From CAIURC01 sp043777315 (GTDB lineage: Bacteria; Verrucomicrobiota; Verrucomicrobiia; Chthoniobacterales; Chthoniobacteraceae), in assembly GCA_043777315.1 (NCBI GenBank), contig JAYVPW010000150.1:62001-126000 (forward strand): DNA of 64,000 nucleotides, in the 5' to 3' direction. Under the pieces are notes generated by a model. That model worked only from the letters and a program-made list of their open reading frames with translations. It was not told where the DNA came from and searched no databases. Numbering within the stretch: position 1 is the stretch's first letter; every line of letters starts with the position of its first letter. A program made the position numbers and the translations under genes. This document shows, piece by piece, positions 1 through 7,398 of the stretch.

Positions 1-760
1 TTTCGAAGCACGCCCGCCCGGCGATGCGCTCGTGCTCTTGATTCCAGAGCCGTTGCCCGACCAGCCACGCATGCGCCGCGTCGATGAGCCGCGTCTTCTC
101 GCGCACCACGAGCAGGGGGTCGCGGCGGCACAGCGTGTCGTCCGACCAGATGCGATAAACGGCGCCCGGCGACGGGGCGAAAACGAAGCGCAAACCGGCC
201 TGGATCGCGCGCCAATAAAGCTCGTGTTCCTGGCAGCACGGCTGCGTCTCGTTCCAGCCGCCGAGCGCCTCGATCGCGCGCGTGCGCCACAGGCATCCGC
301 CGGTCTGCGGCAGCCGCCAGCCGAGCCATTGCGCGTAAAGATCGGAGTCGGTCGCGACGTCGCCGAGGCGGCGCGCGGTCGTCTCGCCGGCCGATGTCTC
401 GACCCAGACCGGGCTGTAAATCACGTCGGCTTCCGCGCCGTCGGACGACTCGGCGAACTGCCGCTCGATCTTTTCCGGCTCGAGGAAATCATCCGCGTCC
501 AGGAACTGCACCCATTCGCCGCGCGCCTGCTGCTGCGCCTGATTGCGCGCGTAATTCCCGCCGCGGTGCCCGGTCGAAATGACGCGCACTTTTCCATCGA
601 ATCCGCGCGCGATCTCGACCGAGCGATCCGCGGAGCCGTCATCGACGATGATGATTTCCGTGGTTGGCCAGCTCTGCGCCAGCGCGCTCTCGACGCAGAC
701 CGCGAGGGAGCGTTCCGCGTTGAAGCAGGGGATGGCGATGGTGACGAGAGGCTCAGGCAC
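1..760 (-). CDS. Glycosyltransferase family 2, C-terminus beyond window
   Basis: This is a GT-A fold glycosyltransferase that would add a sugar from a nucleotide-sugar donor to a growing glycan at the inner face of the membrane. The start is GTG at 760, five bases after the stop of the upstream GT4 gene, so the two are translationally coupled. The translation opens with a typical GT2 strand (VTIAIPCFNAE), then VDDGS at residues 39-43 and the metal-binding DADD at 88-91. About 253 residues are inside the window and the reading frame is still open at base 1, so the 3' end is missing. It is the last visible gene of the operon that begins with the NRPS-PKS. Donor and acceptor cannot be predicted. 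Confidence 0.88.
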   Translation of the reverse strand, partial: MPEPLVTIAIPCFNAERSLAVCVESALAQSWPTTEIIIVDDGSADRSVEIARGFDGKVRVISTGHRGGNYARNQAQQQARGEWVQFLDADDFLEPEKIERQFAESSDGAEADVIYSPVWVETSAGETTARRLGDVATDSDLYAQWLGWRLPQTGGCLWRTRAIEALGGWNETQPCCQEHELYWRAIQAGLRFVFAPSPGAVYRIWSDDTLCRRDPLLVVREKTRLIDAAHAWLVGQRLWNQEHERIAGRACFE

Positions 761-765
761 GGTGG

Positions 766-1938
766 TCAAACTTGCGGTTCCGAAAAGTTTTGCACAACCC
801 GGTCATACGTCTCGCGCAGCGCGGCGCACTGCCGTTCCTGCCCGAATTCCCGCTCGATGCGCTCGCGTCCGGCGCGGCAAATCGCCGGGCGATCCAGCGC
901 CGCCGAGGCCGCGAGATCCAGTGCTGAAGCCAGTCCCGTGACATCGCCCGACTCGCGAAGGAAGCCGGTTTCGCCATCGGAGATCAGCTCCGGGATGTCG
1001 CAGTGCGCGGTGCCGAGGCAGAGCATTCCGGTCGCCATCGCTTCAGTCAGCGCCAGCGGCGAGCCGCCTTCCGCGTCGCCATTCGCGGCGTGTTTGCTCG
1101 GGCAGAGAAAAAGGTGCGCCCCGCGCAAATGGACGCGCGCTTCCGCGGGCGGGAGGAAGCCGGTGAAGTGAATCCGCGCGGTGAGATCGGGCGCGGAGGC
1201 GATTTCGTGGAGTTCGTTTTTGATCCGGTCGCCCGCCGCGTCGGTGGCGTCGCCGATGATCGTCATTTGCAGGTCCGCTCCTCCGCGAACAGCTTGGGCA
1301 AAGGCGCGGAGGCCATCGGGCAGCCCTTTCTTTTCGACGAATCGGCCCATCATCACGACTCGCAGCGGCGCGGAAAAATCGCGGGGGAGGAAGGGCAGCG
1401 CGGCGAGATCCACGCCGAGGCGGATGACTTCCACCTTCTCCTCGGGGCAGCCGATGGCGACGAGACGGCGGCGCATCGCGGGGCCTTCCGCGAGAAAGAA
1501 ATCACCGCGCGAAAACAGCTCGCGCAGGCGCTCCGGCCAGACCTCGCCGGAGGCTGGAAGCATCCACGCGTCGATCCCGTAGAAGGAGGTAATCATCGGC
1601 ACGCCGAGCGCGCGCTGCAGCGGCAGCGAGGCCCAGCCGCGCATCCCGAAATGCGCGTGAATCAAGGCGGGACGCCACTTCCGGGCGGCCGCACCGGCGA
1701 CGAGCTGCGGCTGGCCGAGCCGGAATGCGACGGAGTTGGCGAGGCGCGCGAGGCCGCATTTTTCCGACCACGGCGGCGGATCGAGCAGCACCGGTGCGCC
1801 ATCGATCGGGAAAAGCGCGCGATTTTCCTCCCGACTGCAGAGCACGGCGGGGCGGACGCCGGGCACGCGGGTGATCTGCGGATGAATCCAATTTTCCGAG
1901 GTCGGGAGGAACGTCTCGAGCGCGTGGAGGACTTTCAT
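766..1938 (-). CDS. Glycosyltransferase family 4 (GT-B fold)
   Basis: A 390-residue retaining glycosyltransferase of the GT4 (WcaL/colanic-acid-like) type. The N-terminal half carries the HAHFG and SFYGID segments (about 94-98 and 118-123) usual for WcaL-like enzymes. The C-terminal half opens with MMGRFVEKKG (196-205) and has the acidic E290-x8-E299 pair with the following AMATGM that binds the nucleotide-sugar phosphates. It overlaps the upstream GT2 stop by four bases (ATGA) and is followed by another GT2 five bases later. It probably acts on the same glycan as its neighbours. Sugar specificity is not visible. Confidence 0.9.
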   Translation of the reverse strand: MKVLHALETFLPTSENWIHPQITRVPGVRPAVLCSREENRALFPIDGAPVLLDPPPWSEKCGLARLANSVAFRLGQPQLVAGAAARKWRPALIHAHFGMRGWASLPLQRALGVPMITSFYGIDAWMLPASGEVWPERLRELFSRGDFFLAEGPAMRRRLVAIGCPEEKVEVIRLGVDLAALPFLPRDFSAPLRVVMMGRFVEKKGLPDGLRAFAQAVRGGADLQMTIIGDATDAAGDRIKNELHEIASAPDLTARIHFTGFLPPAEARVHLRGAHLFLCPSKHAANGDAEGGSPLALTEAMATGMLCLGTAHCDIPELISDGETGFLRESGDVTGLASALDLAASAALDRPAICRAGRERIEREFGQERQCAALRETYDRVVQNFSEPQV

Positions 1939-2867
1939 CGGGAGGCTCGCGGTCTCGCGAAGCGGAGGATGGCTTTCGCCTGCGCACGCGCTTTCGGCGG
2001 CAGCAAGTCGCTCACGTTATTGCGCAGCAAATCGCGGAAACGGCCGCACTGTCCGGCGAGCAAAAGCGCCCGCACGCTCAGCCAAATGGACCGCAACGCG
2101 CGCCGCTCGGACCGCGAGGCATCGGCGGCGCGCCAGTATCCTTCCGCCAGGAAAAGCCGCACCCGGCTGTGCTGCGCGAGGAAGCTCCGATGCCGCCGGA
2201 CGATGAGCCGCCGCGTGCGATGATCGGCGGGTCGCAGCACATGGACCGACATGCTCGCGCCGTGCTGGCGGTAGCGGTAGAGCGGCTCTGGCAGATGAAT
2301 GGCGCGGAATCCGACCTCCGCGGCGGAGAGCCAAAAGTCCCAGTCTTCATTGCCCAGCCGGAAGATGGCGTCCTCCGAATATCCGCCGGCGCGCTGCCAA
2401 AGTTCGCGCTTCATCAGCACGCCCGAGCCGGGCAGCCACTGCTCGCAGGCGAGCGCGGCGAGGGGCTTCAGGGTGAAATTCCGGGCACCGGTGGAGGTGC
2501 CGAAAATGTCGAAGTCGGCGAACGCGCAATCGAGCGAATCGTCCGCGCGCAGCAGCCCGCACAAGTTTTCGAGGAAGCGCGCATCCAGCAGGTCGTCGGC
2601 GTCGAGCGGCAGCACCAGCGGTGAGGTCGCGGCGGCAAAGCCGGTGTTCCGCGCGGCGCCCAGACCACGATTGGACGCGTGGCGCAGAAGCTCGATCCGG
2701 GCGTCGCCGACGGCGCGAATGGCGTCGCCGGGGTCGCCGGTCGTGGAGGCGTCATCGACGACGATGAGCCGCCAGTCGGCGAAGGTTTGCGCGACCACGC
2801 TGCGCAGACATTCCTCGAGAAATTGCAGCCCGTTGAAGCACGGAACAATGACGGTGACCTGGCTCAT
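1935..2867 (-). CDS. Glycosyltransferase family 2
   Basis: A 310-residue GT-A enzyme. The start gives MSQVTVIVPCFNG, a textbook GT2 opening. VVDDAS lies at 36-41, the SNRGLGAARNTG donor-site segment at about 65-76, and LDADD at 88-92. The later NEDWDFWL segment supplies the catalytic-base (ED) region. The remaining 80 or so residues are Arg-rich and helical without clear membrane spans. It starts 12 bases after the methyltransferase stop and its own stop overlaps the next GT4 start. The length and all motifs suggest an intact enzyme of surface glycan assembly. The donor is unknown. Confidence 0.9.
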   Translation of the reverse strand: MSQVTVIVPCFNGLQFLEECLRSVVAQTFADWRLIVVDDASTTGDPGDAIRAVGDARIELLRHASNRGLGAARNTGFAAATSPLVLPLDADDLLDARFLENLCGLLRADDSLDCAFADFDIFGTSTGARNFTLKPLAALACEQWLPGSGVLMKRELWQRAGGYSEDAIFRLGNEDWDFWLSAAEVGFRAIHLPEPLYRYRQHGASMSVHVLRPADHRTRRLIVRRHRSFLAQHSRVRLFLAEGYWRAADASRSERRALRSIWLSVRALLLAGQCGRFRDLLRNNVSDLLPPKARAQAKAILRFARPRASR

Positions 2868-2879
2868 CGCGGCGGAAAT

Positions 2880-3650
2880 TCAGCGGGGCCGCTGGAGCAG
2901 GACGACCTGATAAATCGCACAGTGCCAGCGCAGCCAGCGGACGACGCGCGAGCGCGGAAAATGCGCGAACCAGCGGGCCACGGCGCTGGTCATGACGAGG
3001 TGATGCCAAAGCCCGCGAAGCTCCAGTGGGACAAAGACGCGTGCCCGCTGCCGCATCTCAAACCCGGCCCGTTGACAAAGCTCGGTCAGCGCTTTTTCCG
3101 TGAGCCAATCCTCGACGGGTTGAACTTCTTTTTGGGTGCGCGCCCATTCCGCCTGCAGCTCGCCGCGCGGCGTCGTGAGGATCGCGAATCCGCCGGGTGC
3201 GAGGAGCTGGAAAATGTCGCGCAAAAACGCTTCCTGATGCGCCGCGGGGATGTGTTCGATGACCTCGGAGGAGACGCCCAGATGCACCCATCCCGCGCCG
3301 CGCGCCCGCAGCAGATCGCCCGTGCTCGCGACTTGAAAATCGAGCGCCGGAAAAAGCGCGCGCGCGCTTTCGACGCTGGCCGCGACGGGGTCGATGCCGG
3401 TCACTTCGCCGCGCGAGGCGAGCAGCGCGGAGAGCCAGCCGCGGCCGCAACCGGCGTCGAGAATCTCGAGCGGACGCGCGGCGATGACGGGCAAAACTTC
3501 GTCGTCGATGAGTTCAAAAATCTGCTGCACGCGCGCCTGCTCGTCGCCGTTTGGAGTCGGCGCGCGCCAGTCGGGCGAGGCCCACAGCGCGGCGTAATAT
3601 TCGTTCTCGCGACCGAGCGGCGCGGCGCGGACATCGGGTGCGCGGCTCAT
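2880..3650 (-). CDS. SAM-dependent methyltransferase (class I)
   Basis: A 256-residue Rossmann-fold methyltransferase. Motif I is LDAGCGRGWLS (64-74), and the acidic ribose-binding position follows in VTGIDPV. EVIEHIPAAHQ and the LLAPGGF segment are typical of the Methyltransf_11/UbiG-like group. The start chosen is ATG at 3650, inside an ATGA overlap with the wzt stop. The frame is open further upstream but there it runs antisense-like through wzt with no methyltransferase features. In ABC-exported O-antigen loci, methyltransferases often cap the non-reducing end, and the Wzt next door has the extra C-terminal domain that recognises such caps. That role is inferred. Confidence 0.87.
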   Translation of the reverse strand: MSRAPDVRAAPLGRENEYYAALWASPDWRAPTPNGDEQARVQQIFELIDDEVLPVIAARPLEILDAGCGRGWLSALLASRGEVTGIDPVAASVESARALFPALDFQVASTGDLLRARGAGWVHLGVSSEVIEHIPAAHQEAFLRDIFQLLAPGGFAILTTPRGELQAEWARTQKEVQPVEDWLTEKALTELCQRAGFEMRQRARVFVPLELRGLWHHLVMTSAVARWFAHFPRSRVVRWLRWHCAIYQVVLLQRPR

Positions 3651-4939
3651 GGCTGGCGCTCGGGGCGCAGGGTCCACGAGCTTTTCAAAAAGACGACGCC
3701 GTCCTGCTGCGTCATCGGCATCCCGCTCTCGAAAACATCGTGCTCGATCACCTCGAACGTGGCGGCGCCGGCGACCTCGTCGTGCGTCGTGCGCGTCATG
3801 TCCGCCAGCACGAGATCGAGCGAATATCGGCCCGGCAAAAGATTGAGCGACTCCAGCCGGCACTCGACCGTGCAGTCGCCCTCGAGCGGCGGCAGCTCGA
3901 ATCCGGCCTCCCGATTCGCGCAATAAAAGATGATCTGTTCCCGCGCGCCGCGGACGGTGATGCCGAGCCACGGCCGCGAGATTTTGCTCTCCGCTTTGAT
4001 CCCGAGCGAGATGGTGAGCCCGTCGCCCATGCGCACCTCCGCCGCCGGCCTTCCATCGGTCGCACGGAGCTGAATGTTCGCAAATTGCGCGGCGGCCGGA
4101 CGCCGTCCGCGCGGGACCGCGAGCAGGTCGCCGTCGTCGGCGGGTTTGCTGTTCGCGAGGTATTTGGCGACGACGGATTTCGCCGTGCCGTGGGCGGCGA
4201 TCGCCCCGTCGGAGAGCAGGAGGGCGGTGTCGCACAGGCTCTCGATGAGCGCGATATTGTGCGAAACGAGAAGCACCGTGCGGCCGTCCCGCGCGACCGC
4301 CCCCATGCGCGCGACGCATTTTTTTTGGAAGTCGATGTCGCCGACGGCGAGCACTTCATCGAGGACGAGAATCTCCGGCTCGAGGTGCGCGGCGACGGCG
4401 AAAGCGAGGCGCACGTACATGCCGCTCGAGTAGCGTTTCACCGGCGTGTCGATGAAGGCCGCGACTTCCGCGAACTCCACGATTTCGTCGAATTTCGCGG
4501 CGATCTCCGCGCGTTTCATCCCGAGGATCGCGCCGTTCAAAAAGATGTTTTCGCGGCCGGAAAGCTCCGGGTGAAAACCCGTCCCGACCTCGAGCAGCGA
4601 GGCGACTCGTCCGCGCAAACGCGCCCGGCCGGAAGTCGGCTCGGTGATGCGCGAAAGTAGTTTCAGCAGCGTCGATTTGCCCGCGCCGTTTCGCCCGATG
4701 ATGCCGAGGACTTCGCCATGCTGGACCGAGAAACTGACATCCTTCAGCGCCCAAAAACTGTGCGCTCCCGGACCCCTGCGCTGCTCGGAAACCAAGGCTC
4801 CTCGGGCTTTCCCAGCCCGCGCTCCGCGGCGGCGGAAGCGCCCCGCCCAGCCCTCCACCAACTCGCGCATCGTCGTGCTCCCGGTCGAGCCGAGCTGGTA
4901 AAGTTTGGAGAGTCCTTCGACCTCGATGATCGGTGCCAT
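3647..4939 (-). CDS. wzt: Polysaccharide ABC exporter ATPase with C-terminal Wzt-type domain
   Basis: This is the ATP-hydrolysing subunit of an ABC-2 glycan exporter at the inner membrane. Walker A is GRNGAGKST (82-90), the signature stretch is YSSGM (170-174), Walker B is LVLDEVLAVGD (191-201) and the H-loop is His227. RENIFLNG (129-136) is typical of Wzt/TagH-type ATPases. The protein is 430 residues against about 250 for a bare ATPase. The extra C-terminal 170 residues form the beta-rich Wzt_C-type domain that in E. coli O8/O9a binds the finished, capped glycan. An unusual Arg/Gly-rich insert sits at about 32-60, before the first strand of the nucleotide fold. The partner permease is two genes upstream. 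Confidence 0.93.
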   Translation of the reverse strand: MAPIIEVEGLSKLYQLGSTGSTTMRELVEGWAGRFRRRGARAGKARGALVSEQRRGPGAHSFWALKDVSFSVQHGEVLGIIGRNGAGKSTLLKLLSRITEPTSGRARLRGRVASLLEVGTGFHPELSGRENIFLNGAILGMKRAEIAAKFDEIVEFAEVAAFIDTPVKRYSSGMYVRLAFAVAAHLEPEILVLDEVLAVGDIDFQKKCVARMGAVARDGRTVLLVSHNIALIESLCDTALLLSDGAIAAHGTAKSVVAKYLANSKPADDGDLLAVPRGRRPAAAQFANIQLRATDGRPAAEVRMGDGLTISLGIKAESKISRPWLGITVRGAREQIIFYCANREAGFELPPLEGDCTVECRLESLNLLPGRYSLDLVLADMTRTTHDEVAGAATFEVIEHDVFESGMPMTQQDGVVFLKSSWTLRPERQP

Positions 4940-4948
4940 GTCCGGAAA

Positions 4949-5857
4949 TCAGAGGTTGCCTGCGAACAGCGGCCCGCGCACCCGGTCGATGCCTTCGGTG
5001 AAAAATCGGTCGCGCATCGCGCCGGAGTAGTGCCGGGAAATCGCCGTCTCGGACGTGGCGCTGCGCAGCGCGACTTCGTAGCTTTTCGGGAGCAATCCGC
5101 CGCGCCCGTGCCGCGACGCGCAGAGCGAAAAAAGCGTCGGCTCGATGCGCTCGACCGGCCCGCGCAGCAGCGATGTCTCCGCCAGCGCGCGGTCGCAGAA
5201 ATCGAGGTCGATGGCGCTTTTCTCGAGCAGGCAAATGCCGCTGTCCACCCGCGGCCAGAGCGGCACACCGAATTCTTCGCGCGCCTCGGAGGAGGAAATG
5301 AGCGCCTCTTCCGTGGCGCCTTCGCTGAACCAGCAGTCGCCGTTTTCCGCCGCCGTCCAATCGAGAATTTCGCCCGGCTTTTTGAAAAACAACACGTCGC
5401 TGTCGAGGACGATCAGGCGATGGCTTTTGGCAAAATGCACGGTGTCGAAAACCTTCAGCGCGCGCGGGCTGAGCGCGCGGTAATCGGCGCAAAACGGGAA
5501 GGCGTGCAGCGCGCGCTGCACGGCGGCGTCCGCTTCGCCGCGAGGGATGATCCGCGCGGAAACGAACAGCCTGGCAAAGAGGCGTCGGGCCTCGTCGGGC
5601 AGCGTGCCGTCATCGTGGATGACGACGTGCCAGCCCTGCTCGGTCATCTGAAACCAGCTCGCCAGCATCCACGCGGCGAGCCGCCAATCCCGGCCGCTGG
5701 TGAGCACATGCACAGGCACGCGATTCGGGGGTTCGTTCCAAAAGGGCCAGTTCCAGTTTTCGATTTCCGCGAGCTGCTTTCCGCCCGCGTAGAAAGCCGC
5801 CGAGCGGACGCGGGTCTGCTGCCGAATCGAGTGCCAGAGCTTGGAAAAAATGGACAT
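4949..5857 (-). CDS. Putative glycosyltransferase, GT-A-like
   Basis: I do not recognise a named family with certainty. The 302-residue protein has a hydrophobic strand ending in LIVLDSDVLFFKKP with a DSD triad at 152-154. That is how several GT-A glycosyltransferases bind the metal-nucleotide sugar. A preceding HDDGTL and a later WPRVDSGI also fit a nucleotide-diphospho-sugar transferase. No signal peptide or membrane span is visible, so it is probably cytoplasmic. It sits between wzm and wzt with gaps of 18 and 9 bases, so it belongs to the same operon and presumably acts on the exported glycan. Alternatively it could be an inactive or structural relative. Confidence 0.65.
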   Translation of the reverse strand: MSIFSKLWHSIRQQTRVRSAAFYAGGKQLAEIENWNWPFWNEPPNRVPVHVLTSGRDWRLAAWMLASWFQMTEQGWHVVIHDDGTLPDEARRLFARLFVSARIIPRGEADAAVQRALHAFPFCADYRALSPRALKVFDTVHFAKSHRLIVLDSDVLFFKKPGEILDWTAAENGDCWFSEGATEEALISSSEAREEFGVPLWPRVDSGICLLEKSAIDLDFCDRALAETSLLRGPVERIEPTLFSLCASRHGRGGLLPKSYEVALRSATSETAISRHYSGAMRDRFFTEGIDRVRGPLFAGNL

Positions 5858-5875
5858 GCGGGCGGTGAGTTCGGG

Positions 5876-6742
5876 TCAAACGGAGTCCACCACCGTGCGC
5901 GCCACGCGCTGAAAAAGCGCCATGCCGCAGAGCAAAAGCAGGATGGTCCAAAGCGCCGAGACCGCGAGTTCCGTGCTGCCGACCGTGCCGCGTCCGAGCA
6001 GGCAGATGCGGAAAGATTCGACCGGCACGGAGAGCGGATTCGCCAGCGCGACCCACTTCCATTTCGCGGGCACGGCGGAGAGCGGATAGACGACCGGCGT
6101 CGCGAACATCCAGATTTGAATGAGGTATTGCTGGAGGTGGATGAGGTCGCGGTATTTGCCCGTCGCGGCGGACATGCACAGCGCCACGCCGAGGCTGAGC
6201 GCGGCGGTGTGCGCGATGACGAGCGGCAGGAGCAGCAGCGCCGGCGTCGCGTGAATGCCCGCGGCCGCGCCGCTGATTTTGAAATAAATCAGGCAGCCGA
6301 GAAACGGCACGAACTGGAGTGCGAGCGAGACGAGATTCGAGATCACCGCGGCGATGGGAACGATGAGGCGGGGGAACCAGACTTTGCCGAAAAGGTGGGA
6401 GTTCGTGACGAAGCAGGCGCCGCCGGTCGTGATGTTTTGCGCGAAATAATTCCAGCCGAGCAGACCGCACAAATAAAAGAGCGGGCCGGGAATGCCATCG
6501 GTGGAGATGCCGGAAATCCGGCCGAACACGACGAAAACGGCGGTGGTTAAAAGCGGCTGGAGCACGAACCAGAGCGGACCGAGCAGCGTCTGTTTGTAAC
6601 GCGAGACGACGTCACGCTGCACGAGCAGCAGCAGCAGGTCGCGGTATTCCCACAGCTCGCGCCACTCGATGCGGAGCCATCCCCGCGAGGGCTCGATCAC
6701 GATCTCGGCCGGCCCGGTGGTCACTCCATCCATGCGGTGCAT
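5876..6742 (-). CDS. wzm: Polysaccharide ABC exporter permease (ABC-2 type)
   Basis: A 288-residue integral membrane permease with about six hydrophobic spans. It has the ABC-2 hallmarks: an N-terminal amphipathic stretch with the WEYRDLLLLLVQRDVVSRYKQ coupling-helix region, LGPLWFVLQPLL, and near the C-terminus the YLIQIWMFATPVVYPLS segment followed by NPLSVPVESFR. It would form the membrane channel that Wzt powers, exporting undecaprenyl-linked glycan. The frame allows ATG at 6742 or 6733. Both overlap the end of the phosphopantetheinyl transferase (stop at 6721), so translational coupling is likely either way. Confidence 0.92.
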   Translation of the reverse strand: MHRMDGVTTGPAEIVIEPSRGWLRIEWRELWEYRDLLLLLVQRDVVSRYKQTLLGPLWFVLQPLLTTAVFVVFGRISGISTDGIPGPLFYLCGLLGWNYFAQNITTGGACFVTNSHLFGKVWFPRLIVPIAAVISNLVSLALQFVPFLGCLIYFKISGAAAGIHATPALLLLPLVIAHTAALSLGVALCMSAATGKYRDLIHLQQYLIQIWMFATPVVYPLSAVPAKWKWVALANPLSVPVESFRICLLGRGTVGSTELAVSALWTILLLLCGMALFQRVARTVVDSV

Positions 6743-7398
6743 TTCAGTTGAAATCCGGTGCCTTCCACCGCCAGCGCGGCGGCGTAATCGGGGTTCGGAA
6801 ACACCGGCTGAACGGTCCAGCGCGAAGCATCGCAGACCGTCGTGCCGCGGCTCAAGCCGCGTCCGCCGGCCTTGAGTTGCGCTTCGGTCCGCGTCCAGAG
6901 TTCGTAAAATTTTCGCGCGCGTTCGGCCTCGGGAAGCGCGCGGAGTTCCGCTGCGGCGGCGGGCGCAAAATGGTGATCGGCGAGCATTTGGACAGGGAGG
7001 TTCTCACGCGCCATTTCGAGGTCAACGCCCACTTCGCGACCGCGTGCCACGGCCACGAGCATCCACTCGCCGGAGTGGCTGAGATTGAAAGTCAGCGCGC
7101 TCGCCGGATGAGAAAGACGCGGCTTTCCGTGCGGGCCTTTCGTGAAACGCAGCTCGCCCGGAGCGACCCGGAGATAACGCGCGAGGAGGCCGCGCAGGAT
7201 CGCTCGCGACGCCACGAAACGGCGGCGATCGATCTCGAAATGAAACGCGGCGGCGCGGGCTCGTTCGTCAGATGAAAGCGTCGCGGTTCTTTCTCCGATG
7301 TCTGGACGAAGCCCCGCGCGCCAGACGTGGACGTCGTCAGTGGAAAGTGCGAACTCGTCCGGCGCGGCACGCCACGGCTCTGGATTGGCCGGCATCAT
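6721..7398 (-). CDS. Sfp-type 4'-phosphopantetheinyl transferase
   Basis: This enzyme transfers the phosphopantetheine arm of coenzyme A to the conserved serine of carrier-protein domains. It is the obvious activator of the three carrier domains in the NRPS-PKS encoded just upstream. At 225 residues it has the Sfp-group size. The motifs visible are KGPHGKP, FNLSHSG, VGVDLE (Mg-binding Asp and Glu) and FYELWTRTEAQLKAGGRGL. In the last motif the usual K-E pair reads T-E, so the lysine is replaced by threonine. Related enzymes also vary here, so activity is still likely. Its ATG overlaps the NRPS stop (ATGA) and its 3' end overlaps wzm. Confidence 0.93.
   Translation of the reverse strand: MMPANPEPWRAAPDEFALSTDDVHVWRAGLRPDIGERTATLSSDERARAAAFHFEIDRRRFVASRAILRGLLARYLRVAPGELRFTKGPHGKPRLSHPASALTFNLSHSGEWMLVAVARGREVGVDLEMARENLPVQMLADHHFAPAAAAELRALPEAERARKFYELWTRTEAQLKAGGRGLSRGTTVCDASRWTVQPVFPNPDYAAALAVEGTGFQLKCTAWME

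Noticed and set aside
4718..6550. 610-codon plus-strand open frame
   Set aside because: It lies antisense to wzt, the putative glycosyltransferase and wzm, all of which have clear family motifs.
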